64,000 bases of DNA. Origin: Streptomyces flavofungini. Lineage in GTDB: Bacteria > Actinomycetota > Actinomycetes > Streptomycetales > Streptomycetaceae. Below, piece by piece: positions 1-7,023 of this stretch. A program made the position numbers and the translations under genes. The stretch lies in assembly GCF_030388665.1 (NCBI RefSeq), contig NZ_CP128846.1:1364001-1428000 (forward strand), given 5' to 3'. The notes beneath the pieces were generated by a model, which ran no database searches, had not been told where the DNA came from, and was given only the letters and a program-made list of their open reading frames with translations. Positions within the stretch are counted from its first letter, which is position 1. Each line of letters opens with the position of its first letter.

Positions 1-465
1 ATCAACTGGCGCAACACCTCGGTGCGCAACCTCTCCAACAACCTCGTCATCATCCCGAACGCCAAGCTCGCGGGCACCAACATGACCAACTACAGCCGCC
101 CCGAACAGGAGCTGTCGATCATGGTGCAGGCGGGCGTCGGCTACGACGCCGACCTCGACCGGGTCGAGCAGGTCACCATCGAGGTCGTCGACGAGGTCAT
201 GAAGGACATCACCGGGGCCGTCCCCGACCACGAGGCCGCCATCCGCTTCCACACGTTCGGGGACTCCCGGATCGGCTTCACGGTGATCCTGGGCGTCGGC
301 GAGTTCAGCGACCAGTACCGGATCAAGCACGAGTTCATCAAGCGGCTGCACCGGCGCTACCGCGCGGAGGGCATCCCCGTCCCCGCCCCGACGCGGACGG
401 TGACCGTGCGCCAGGGCGAGCTTCCCGCGCTCATCCCCCACCAGCGGGACGAGGGTCGGGTCTGA
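1..465 (+). CDS. MscS-family mechanosensitive ion channel, C-terminal fragment
   Basis: This is the last 154 codons of a gene that begins before the window. The reading frame is open from base 1 and stops with TGA at 463-465. The visible protein has the INWRNTSVRNLSNNLVIIPN segment, typical of the beta domain just after the pore helix of MscS channels, followed by an alpha/beta C-terminal domain ending in a basic tail. MscS channels sit in the plasma membrane and release solutes on hypo-osmotic shock. The pore helices are outside the window, so gating type and length cannot be judged. It runs in the same direction as the encapsulin gene 288 bp downstream but is probably a separate unit. Confidence 0.85.
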   Translation: MNWRNTSVRNLSNNLVIIPNAKLAGTNMTNYSRPEQELSIMVQAGVGYDADLDRVEQVTIEVVDEVMKDITGAVPDHEAAIRFHTFGDSRIGFTVILGVGEFSDQYRIKHEFIKRLHRRYRAEGIPVPAPTRTVTVRQGELPALIPHQRDEGRV

Positions 466-753
466 CCCGGGGCGCGGCCTCGCGTACCGCCTCGAAAGCC
501 CTTGCATAAGGGGGCGTTGGGGGGTCACGAACTGCCCGTAGGGGAGCAAAACCAGTCGCATATGACGGGCGGGCAGTCTCCCCCACCCGAGGCCCTGGGA
601 CACACCCCCGTCGCACAGCGCCGGAATCCCCGGCCCCGGATACGGGGTCGGTCATTTCCGGCCGATTGCCAAAAGGAGTTGAAAAAACACACCTTGTGGT
701 CACGGAACCGCACGAAGACGATCGGCCCCCTGCCCGTCTTCGAGGAGGTTCCC

Positions 754-2157
754 GTGACCGATCGCCTTTCGCTCTCTCCGGATTCAGCACGGCAACTCGC
801 GACCGCCACCAAGACCGCGCCGCAGATGCGCGGCACCACCCCGCGCTATCTGCTGCGCGCCCTGCCCTGGGTGGACCTCAAGTCCGGTGTGTACCGCGTG
901 AACCGGCGCCGCACCTTCGTGCTCGGCGACGACCGGATCAGCACCCACACCGACGGCGGCTCCACCCGCGTCATACCCGGCGACCTGCGCGAACTGCCGT
1001 ACCTGCGGGACGCCGACGAGTCCTGCCTGACCGAACTCGCGGGCGCCTTCAGCGAGGTCCACTTCGAGGCCGGGCAGGTCCTCGCCCAGGAGGGCGACCC
1101 CGCCGAGCGGCTGTGGATCATCGTGCAGGGCCGCGCCGAGAAGCGGGTGACAGGCCGCTACGGCGAGGAACAGCTGATCGAGGTCATCGGAGACGGCCAG
1201 TTCTTCGACCTCGGCGCCTGGACCCGCGAGCAGCAGACGCCCTACCGCGTGCAGGCCCTGACCCCCGGTACCGCCCTGTGCGCCGACCGCAGCGCCCTGG
1301 CCGCGCTCGCCGACCGCGACGAGCGGGTCCGCTCCTCGATGACCGCGTACGTCTCCGGCAACGGCGTCCGGCCCGGCGCCGAGGTCCCCGTCGACCTCAC
1401 CTCCGGCCACGTCGGCGAGCCCGACCTGCCGGCCACCTACGTCGACTACGAGGACGCGCCGCGCGAGTACCACATGACGCTCGCGCAGACGATCCTGCGC
1501 GTCCACACCCGCGTCCACGACGTCTACAGCGGCGACGTCGACCAGACCCGCCAGCAGGCGCTGCTCACCATCGAGGCGCTGCGCGAGCGACAGGAGGCGG
1601 CGCTGCTCAACCACCCGGAGTTCGGCCTCTTCCACAGCGTCGCGCCGGGCCAGCGCGTGCAGACGCGCACCGGCTCGCCGACCCCCGACGACCTCGACGA
1701 GCTGCTCGCCAAGGTGTGGAAGCAGCCCAGCTTCTTCCTCGCGCACCCGAAGGCCATCGCCGCGTTCGGCCGCGAATGCACGCGGCGGGGTGTGCCCCCG
1801 GTGACGGACAGCCGCTTCGGCAGCCCGCTGCTGACCTGGCGCGGGGTTCCGCTCCTGCCGTCGGACAAGGTGCCGTTCAGCAACGGCGTCGGCGGCAACG
1901 GCTCGGCCGCGGCCGTCGGCACCACGGAGATCCTGCTCATGCGGATGGGCGAGGCCGACCGGGGCGTGGTCGGGCTGCGGCCCGCCGAGGTCGCCGACGA
2001 GGTCGAACCCGGTCTGTCCATGCGGAACATGGGCACCGACCAGAAGGGCATCAGCTCGTACCTGATGACGGCGTACTTCAACACGGCGGTCCTCGTCGAG
2101 GACGCCATCGCGGTGCTCCAGAACGTCGAGGTGAACAACTACCATGACTACTCCTGA
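754..2157 (+). CDS. eshA: Family 2B encapsulin shell protein with cyclic-nucleotide-binding domain (EshA type)
   Basis: A 467-residue protein that should self-assemble into a protein nanocompartment. The GTG at 754 is chosen because GAGGAGG lies at 742-748, while the upstream in-frame ATG has no such site. Residues about 95-190 form a cyclic-nucleotide-binding-like fold (FEAGQVLAQEGDPAERLWII, then GDGQFFDLGAW) inserted in an HK97-like shell protein. The C-terminal half (TEILLMRMGEADRGVVGLRP, then SSYLMTAYFNTAVLVEDAIA) matches family 2 encapsulins. The stop codon overlaps the next gene by 14 bp, so shell and cargo are probably translationally coupled. Family knowledge: 2B shells such as Streptomyces EshA carry this insertion and package enzymes encoded next door. 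The bound nucleotide cannot be told from sequence. Confidence 0.88.
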   Translation: MTDRLSLSPDSARQLATATKTAPQMRGTTPRYLLRALPWVDLKSGVYRVNRRRTFVLGDDRISTHTDGGSTRVIPGDLRELPYLRDADESCLTELAGAFSEVHFEAGQVLAQEGDPAERLWIIVQGRAEKRVTGRYGEEQLIEVIGDGQFFDLGAWTREQQTPYRVQALTPGTALCADRSALAALADRDERVRSSMTAYVSGNGVRPGAEVPVDLTSGHVGEPDLPATYVDYEDAPREYHMTLAQTILRVHTRVHDVYSGDVDQTRQQALLTIEALRERQEAALLNHPEFGLFHSVAPGQRVQTRTGSPTPDDLDELLAKVWKQPSFFLAHPKAIAAFGRECTRRGVPPVTDSRFGSPLLTWRGVPLLPSDKVPFSNGVGGNGSAAAVGTTEILLMRMGEADRGVVGLRPAEVADEVEPGLSMRNMGTDQKGISSYLMTAYFNTAVLVEDAIAVLQNVEVNNYHDYS

Positions 2158-3601
2158 TCTCAGGGCGCTGCTGCGTTCCCCTGAGCAGGTGCCGTCGCCG
2201 ACGGCCACCGCGGCCGCCGGGGCCCCGGCGATACCCGCCGGGACGCCCACCGCGGCCACGACCGTGCCCGCCGCGCCCCCGACCGACCTGACCGGCCTCT
2301 CTGACCCGACCGGCCTCTCCGACCCGTCCGGTCTCTCCGGTCTCGCCACCGCGACCACCGGCGCCTTCTCGCCCGAGGCCGCCCGCAAGGACGTCCCGAT
2401 CCTGCACCGCACCGTCAACGGCCATCCGCTCGTCTGGCTCGACAACGGGGCGACCACGCAGAAGCCCCGGCAGGTGATCGAGGCCGTCAGCGCGTACTAC
2501 AGCGCGGCCAACTCCAACATCCACCGCGGCGCGCACACCATGGCACGCGAGGCCACGGAGCTGTACGAGGCGGGGCGGGGCGCGGTGGCCCGGTTCCTGG
2601 GGGCACCCTCGCCCGACACGGTCATGTTCGTGCGGGGCACCACCGAGGCGATCAACCTGGTGGCGCAGAGCTGGGGCCGGGCGCACCTCGGCCCGGGGGA
2701 CGACATCCTCGTGCCCGTCCTGGAGCACCACTCGGACATCGTCCCCTGGCAGTTGATCGCCGAGGAGACGCGGGCCCGGGTCGTACCCGTGCCGCTGACG
2801 CCGGACGGCGAGATCGACCAGGCCGAGTACGCCGACCTGCTGTCCGCGCGCACCCAGATGGTCGTGATCAGCCAGGCCTCGAACGTGCTCGGCACCGTGC
2901 CGCCGGTGCGTGAGATGGCGGCGCTGGCTCACCGCTACGGCGCGAAGGTCCTGGTGGACGGCGCGCAGGCGGTGGCCCACATGCCGGTGGACGTCACGGA
3001 GTTGGGCGCGGACTTCTACGCCTTCTCCGGGCACAAGCTGTTCGCTCCCACGGGCATCGGCGCCCTGTACGCGACGCCGCAGGCCATGGCGGAGATGCGG
3101 CCCTGGCAGGGCGGCGGCAACATGATCGAGTCGGTGAGCTTCGAGCGGACGACGTTCGCGGCGATGCCGCACATGATGGAGGCGGGGACCGGCCACATCT
3201 CCGGTGTGGTCGGCCTGCTGGCGGCGATCGACTGGCTGCGCGGCTTCGACCGGAGCGCGGTGGCGGCGTACGAGCAGGAGCTCATGGCGTACGCGATGCA
3301 GGCGATGGCGACCGTCCCGGGCCTGGAGGTGATCGGGTCGGCGGCCGAGCGGATCGCGGTGCTCACCTTCACGATGGCGGGCCACGATCCGGCAGCGATC
3401 GCGGACTGGCTGGACCGGGACGGGATCGCGGTCCGCGCGGGCCACCACTGCGCGCAGCCCGCGCTCGCGCACTACGGCCTGGAGTCGGCGGCCCGCGCCT
3501 CGTTCGCGCTGTACAACACCTCGGACGAGGTGGACCAGTTGGTGGCGTCGCTGCGGCGGCTCGGCCAGTCCGGTCAGGGCGCCCCGGCGCAGCAGGCGTG
3601 A
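2144..3601 (+). CDS. SufS-like cysteine desulfurase with disordered N-terminal extension (probable encapsulin cargo)
   Basis: A 485-residue PLP enzyme of aminotransferase class V. The SufS/CsdA-type core starts near residue 75 (DVPILHRTVNGHPLVWLDNG). The PLP lysine is K298 in SGHKLFAPTG and the likely sulfur-accepting cysteine is C436 in AGHHCAQP. It would take sulfur from L-cysteine as a persulfide, releasing alanine. The first ~75 residues are Ala/Pro/Thr-rich with repeated LSDPTG/LSDPSG/LSG motifs, unlike free-standing desulfurases of about 400-420 residues. Such extensions act as cargo-loading domains in family 2 encapsulin systems, and the 14-bp overlap with the shell gene supports cargo status. 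No scaffold (SufU/IscU) gene is adjacent. The cargo role is inferred. Confidence 0.87.
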   Translation: MTTPDLRALLRSPEQVPSPTATAAAGAPAIPAGTPTAATTVPAAPPTDLTGLSDPTGLSDPSGLSGLATATTGAFSPEAARKDVPILHRTVNGHPLVWLDNGATTQKPRQVIEAVSAYYSAANSNIHRGAHTMAREATELYEAGRGAVARFLGAPSPDTVMFVRGTTEAINLVAQSWGRAHLGPGDDILVPVLEHHSDIVPWQLIAEETRARVVPVPLTPDGEIDQAEYADLLSARTQMVVISQASNVLGTVPPVREMAALAHRYGAKVLVDGAQAVAHMPVDVTELGADFYAFSGHKLFAPTGIGALYATPQAMAEMRPWQGGGNMIESVSFERTTFAAMPHMMEAGTGHISGVVGLLAAIDWLRGFDRSAVAAYEQELMAYAMQAMATVPGLEVIGSAAERIAVLTFTMAGHDPAAIADWLDRDGIAVRAGHHCAQPALAHYGLESAARASFALYNTSDEVDQLVASLRRLGQSGQGAPAQQA

Positions 3602-3621
3602 TCCGGCGGGATCCGGGGCCG

Positions 3622-4419
3622 TCAGCCCTTGGGGCGGCGGCTCCGGGTCCTGAAGTGGAACACGATCAGGCCGACGACGGCGAAGGACGCGGCCCAGATC
3701 AGGCCGAAGCCGAGGTAGCGCCACAGGACGGTGTCGCCGAGCGAGCCGCCCACGGAGAACTGCATCGGTCCGAAGGAGGGGAAGTACTGCAGGACCGGCT
3801 TGTTGGCGGCCGGGTTGCCGAGCGGGTTCTGCAGGAACGTGTCGGTGAGGCCCCCCATGATGATGAGGAAGAAGCCCTCCAGGTCGTTCTTGACCAGGAC
3901 GCCGAGCAGCAGGCCGAGCGAGCCGTAGGTGAGGGTCATGGTGGCGAACCCGGCGAGGATCGTCCCCCAGCCGGTGAGCCCGGGGCGCCAGTAGAGCAGC
4001 AGGGCCAGGGCGGTGTAGAGCGCGATGGTGCTCGCGACGATGCCGATGGCGAGCATCTTGGCGCCGACGAGGGTGGACTGGCCGAACCCGGCGAAGGCCA
4101 GGCGCTTGTCGAAGGCCAGGGCCTTGCGGACGGCGTCGAAGACGACGAAGCCGGAGATCATCGTGAGCGCGTTGAGCCCGGCGGTGATCAGCGTGATGTG
4201 CTTGCCGCCGACACTCAGCATCTCGCCGGTCGCGTACAGCTTGAAGTCCACGTCCTTGTCGCCCGCGATGGCCGTCATCAGCAGATACCAGAGCGGCACG
4301 AACAGCAGGAGGAGCAGCGCGGCGAGGCGGTTGCGGCTCTGTTCGCGTACGGAGAACCGCAGCGCGGTCGGGAACTGGCCGTACAGCGGGGTGCCCGGGA
4401 GGGTGTCAGGCGCCGGCAT
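3622..4419 (-). CDS. ABC-2 type transporter permease
   Basis: A 265-residue membrane protein with about six hydrophobic helices, for example LAALLLLLFVPLWYLLMTAI near residue 35, ALTMISGFVVFDAV, IGIVASTIALYTALALLLYW and YLGFGLIWAASFAVVGLIVF at the C-terminus. This is the permease half of a two-gene ABC-2 exporter. The ATG at 4419 overlaps the upstream ATPase gene by 14 bp and has AAGGAG in front. It ends 20 bp from the convergent desulfurase stop. The substrate is unknown; the genetic link to a TetR regulator suggests inducible export of a small, probably lipophilic, compound. Confidence 0.85.
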   Translation of the reverse strand: MPAPDTLPGTPLYGQFPTALRFSVREQSRNRLAALLLLLFVPLWYLLMTAIAGDKDVDFKLYATGEMLSVGGKHITLITAGLNALTMISGFVVFDAVRKALAFDKRLAFAGFGQSTLVGAKMLAIGIVASTIALYTALALLLYWRPGLTGWGTILAGFATMTLTYGSLGLLLGVLVKNDLEGFFLIIMGGLTDTFLQNPLGNPAANKPVLQYFPSFGPMQFSVGGSLGDTVLWRYLGFGLIWAASFAVVGLIVFHFRTRSRRPKG

Positions 4420-5056
4420 GGCTGGGCTCCTTCACTGCCGTGTCACGGTGCGTCAGACGGCCGTCGACGAGGTCGGCGAGGACGTCGAAGCGCTCCTGCT
4501 CGAAGACGAGGTGGGTGATGACGACGACGGCCTTGTCCCGCTCGTGCAGTTGGTCGACGAGGTCCCAGAAGCGTAGGTAGGTCTCCCAGTCGAAGCCCTG
4601 GTACGGCTCGTCGAGGAGCAGGACGTCCGGGTCGTGCAGGAGCGCGAGGGTGAGGTTGAGCTTCTGGCGGGTGCCGCCGGACAGCTCGCCCGCCGCGGTG
4701 TCGCGGTACTTGTCGTAGCCCAGCAGGCGCACCAGTTCGTCCGCGCGGTCCAGGTCGGCGAGGCGGTGGGCGGCGGCGAAGTAGCGCAGGTGCTGGTCGA
4801 CGGTGAGGTTGGCGTTGAGGACGGGGTCCTGCGGGCAGTAGCCGAGCGTGCCGCCGAGGGAGACCTCGCCCCGGTCGACGCGCAGGGTGCCCGCGATCGC
4901 CTTGAGGAGCGTCGACTTGCCGGAGCCGTTCTCGCCCACGACCGCGACCAGTTGCCCGGGCTCGACCGTGAGGTCCACTCCGCGCAGCACCTGATGTCGG
5001 CCGTAGGCCTTGTGGATGTCCCGGGCGGTGAGTGCGGGTTCGGGCCGTGCGGTCAT
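4406..5056 (-). CDS. ABC transporter ATP-binding protein
   Basis: A short 216-residue ATPase with Walker A GENGSGKST near residue 41, a Q-loop in LGYCPQDP, the signature LSGGTRQK and Walker B VLLLDEP followed by YQGFDW. It lacks the extra C-terminal domain seen in the DrrA-like protein at 40647-41648. It would energise the ABC-2 permease encoded just downstream. The start overlaps the TetR stop by four bases (ATGA), so all three genes form one operon. The switch histidine is present in VVVITHLVFE. Confidence 0.9.
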   Translation of the reverse strand: MTARPEPALTARDIHKAYGRHQVLRGVDLTVEPGQLVAVVGENGSGKSTLLKAIAGTLRVDRGEVSLGGTLGYCPQDPVLNANLTVDQHLRYFAAAHRLADLDRADELVRLLGYDKYRDTAAGELSGGTRQKLNLTLALLHDPDVLLLDEPYQGFDWETYLRFWDLVDQLHERDKAVVVITHLVFEQERFDVLADLVDGRLTHRDTAVKEPSHAGA

Positions 5057-5706
5057 GCCTGGCCTCCTTCTGCTTGGGGTGCCTGGGGAGTCGCGTTCAG
5101 CCCGCCCGCGTAGATGCTCAGGAGCTCCGGGCCCCAGCGGGCCAGGCCCGCCGCCGACAGCGGGTCGACGCCGAGCACCCCGGTCAGCTGGTCGCGGAGC
5201 AGGAACACCGAGAGGTCGTTGACCAGCAGCAGCGCGGCGCGGACCTGGGGATCGTGGCCCCTGTCGGCGGCGCCCGACTCGGCGAGGTCGTCCAGCGTCT
5301 CCCTGCTCATCGCGTACAGCCGCCGGAACAGGCCGCGGCCCGCCTCCGTGTCGGACAGCAGGAGCCTGCGCAGATAGCCGGGCAGGGGGGAGCCGACCGG
5401 CAGGTGGCGCAGGAAGACCTCGCCGAGTGAGCGCGCGGCGGCCCCCGACTCGTCGAGCAGCTCCGGACCGTTCTCGCCGGTCAGCTCGCTGAGCATGCCC
5501 TCGAAGACCTTGATGACGTACTGGTCGACCTCCTGGCGCAGGCCGTCCTTGGAGCGGAAGTGGTGCACCACGAGCCCCGGTGAGACACCGGCCGCCGTGG
5601 CGATCTGCCGGACGGTCACCACGTCGGGGCCGTGCACGGCGAAGAGGCGCAGGGCCTCGTCTCTGATGACCGCCCGCGTGGTGCGATCCTCGGGCATTGA
5701 ACGCAT
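5053..5706 (-). CDS. TetR-family transcriptional regulator
   Basis: A 217-residue repressor-type protein. The N-terminal helix-turn-helix is clear (VTVRQIATAAGVSPGLVVHH, residues about 28-47). The rest is an all-helical ligand and dimerisation domain. The ATG at 5706 gives the usual TetR length; a second ATG three codons later (5697) is possible. The open frame continues much further upstream but that part has no TetR character. It is first in an operon with the ABC ATPase and permease genes, the classic layout for a repressor of its own exporter. A near-palindromic site lies 12 bp upstream of the start. Confidence 0.87.
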   Translation of the reverse strand: MRSMPEDRTTRAVIRDEALRLFAVHGPDVVTVRQIATAAGVSPGLVVHHFRSKDGLRQEVDQYVIKVFEGMLSELTGENGPELLDESGAAARSLGEVFLRHLPVGSPLPGYLRRLLLSDTEAGRGLFRRLYAMSRETLDDLAESGAADRGHDPQVRAALLLVNDLSVFLLRDQLTGVLGVDPLSAAGLARWGPELLSIYAGGLNATPQAPQAEGGQA

Positions 5707-5717
5707 ATACAGCAGAC

Positions 5718-5731
5718 TAAACGCTCGTTCA
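5718..5731 (-). promoter_or_regulatory. Probable TetR operator
   Basis: TAAACG-CT-CGTTCA is a near-perfect inverted repeat (one mismatched pair) 12 bp upstream of the TetR start. CGTT-type palindromes of this kind are common for self-regulating TetR proteins. A repressor bound here would block transcription of the TetR-ABC operon. Confidence 0.5.
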
Positions 5732-6026
5732 GCCGCCTGTCCAGCGCCGCCGGCGGCGCGGGGCCGTCCACCATCCGTGGAGGGCCGCGGCACCCGTCTC
5801 CACAGATGATGGAGACGGATATCCGGAAATTGATCGGGGGCCTTGCGGGCAAAACCCGTCAGGCGATCGATGGCACCCGGGCACCACCCCTGCAAAACTC
5901 TTTCCGAGCCGAAAGAACAGGGCCAAGAGGGGGTCAGAGGGGGACTTCGCACTTCCTTTCTTTCCGAGCGGCCAGTGCGCCCTTTGTTGTCCAGTGATGC
6001 CGTTTGCTGCCACCGAGGGGAACGTC
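5732..6026. other. Intergenic region between the TetR operon and the SARP gene
   Basis: No open frame here has protein character. It must hold the promoter of the leftward TetR operon (near 5718-5770) and that of the rightward SARP gene. The last 100 bp before the SARP gene are clearly less GC-rich. GAGGGG at 6015-6020 is the SARP ribosome binding site. I saw no heptamer repeats like those at redQ-redP. Confidence 0.5.
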
Positions 6027-6827
6027 ATGCACATCCATGTCCTGGGGCCTGTTTCCGTGGCCACGGACGGGAAACTCCACGGAATCCAGGCCAACAAGGT
6101 GCGGGCCATGCTGGCCACGCTCGCCCTCGACGCGGGTCGCGCCGTCGCGCACGGGGACCTCGCCGACGAGCTGTGGGCGGGCCAGCCGCTCGGCAACACC
6201 CGCAACGCGCTCCAGGCGCACGCCACCCGGCTGCGCAAGGTGCTCGACGGACACCGGCTCGACGCTCACCGACCGTGCCGTCGCGGCGGGACCGTCCTGC
6301 GCGCGGTGCGCGGCGGCTACCTGCTGGATGTGCCGCCGGGGTCCGTCGACGGCGACCGCTTCCTGGACCTGGCCACGCGCGGCGCGGCGGCGCTGCCCGT
6401 GGCCCCCGAGCGCGCGATCGAGCTGCTCCAGGCCGCACTCGAGCTGTGGCGGGGGCCCGCGCTGCTCGACGCGGGCGACGGGCTGCGCTGCCGGGGCGCG
6501 GCCGCGCTCTTCGACGAGCGGCGCCTGACGGTCCGTGAGGATCTGATCAGGGCCCGGCTCGCGGTCGGCGACGCCGCCCGCGCGGTGGCCGAGCTGCGCC
6601 GCCTGGTGGCTCAGCACCCGCTGCGCGAGCGCTTCTGCGAGCTCCTGATGCTCGGCCTGTACCGCACCGGCCGGCAGGCGGAGGCCCTTGAGCTGTTCCA
6701 TGTGACGCGGCGGCGGCTCGACGAGGAGCTCGGCGTGCGGCCGGGAATCGTGCTCCAGCGTCGGCACACGGAAATCCTCTCGCAGGACCCGGCGCTTTCC
6801 CTTTCAACCGCCACAGCGGCCACGTGA
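6027..6827 (+). CDS. redD: SARP-family pathway activator (RedD-like)
   Basis: A 266-residue protein with an N-terminal OmpR-like winged helix (VLGPVSVATDGKLHGIQANK, then LADELWAGQPLGNTRNALQA) and a C-terminal bacterial transcriptional activation domain ending ELGVRPGIVLQRRHTEIL. These are the two parts of small SARPs. It lies at the left edge of the prodiginine cluster, next to redX, where S. coelicolor has redD. It is shorter than typical RedD (about 350 residues), so the symbol rests on family and position. The ATG at 6027 is preferred because GAGGGG precedes it. The likely targets are the phased heptamers between redQ and redP. I see no TTA codon, so direct bldA control is unlikely. Confidence 0.85.
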   Translation: MHIHVLGPVSVATDGKLHGIQANKVRAMLATLALDAGRAVAHGDLADELWAGQPLGNTRNALQAHATRLRKVLDGHRLDAHRPCRRGGTVLRAVRGGYLLDVPPGSVDGDRFLDLATRGAAALPVAPERAIELLQAALELWRGPALLDAGDGLRCRGAAALFDERRLTVREDLIRARLAVGDAARAVAELRRLVAQHPLRERFCELLMLGLYRTGRQAEALELFHVTRRRLDEELGVRPGIVLQRRHTEILSQDPALSLSTATAAT

Positions 6828-7023
6828 AGCACCGCGACCGCTCCGACGCCGTTTCCGTACCGGCCGCCCCACTTCTCGCTTTTCGAAATGCGCCGCAGCC
6901 TCAATCGCCGCCGCCTCGAACGACGGGGCAGCGGCCCGGTCGCCGAGAGACATTTCCTCGCGTGCTCAACGAAACCTCATTTCCGTGTGAGACATCCGGT
7001 TCGCCGACCGCAGGAGCAGCCGC

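Noticed and set aside
6950..6994. Possible SARP heptamers upstream of redX (CTC words at 11-bp spacing before GAGACA)
   Set aside because: Only three bases repeat and the spacing fails for the outer copy. Far weaker than the redQ-redP arrays.
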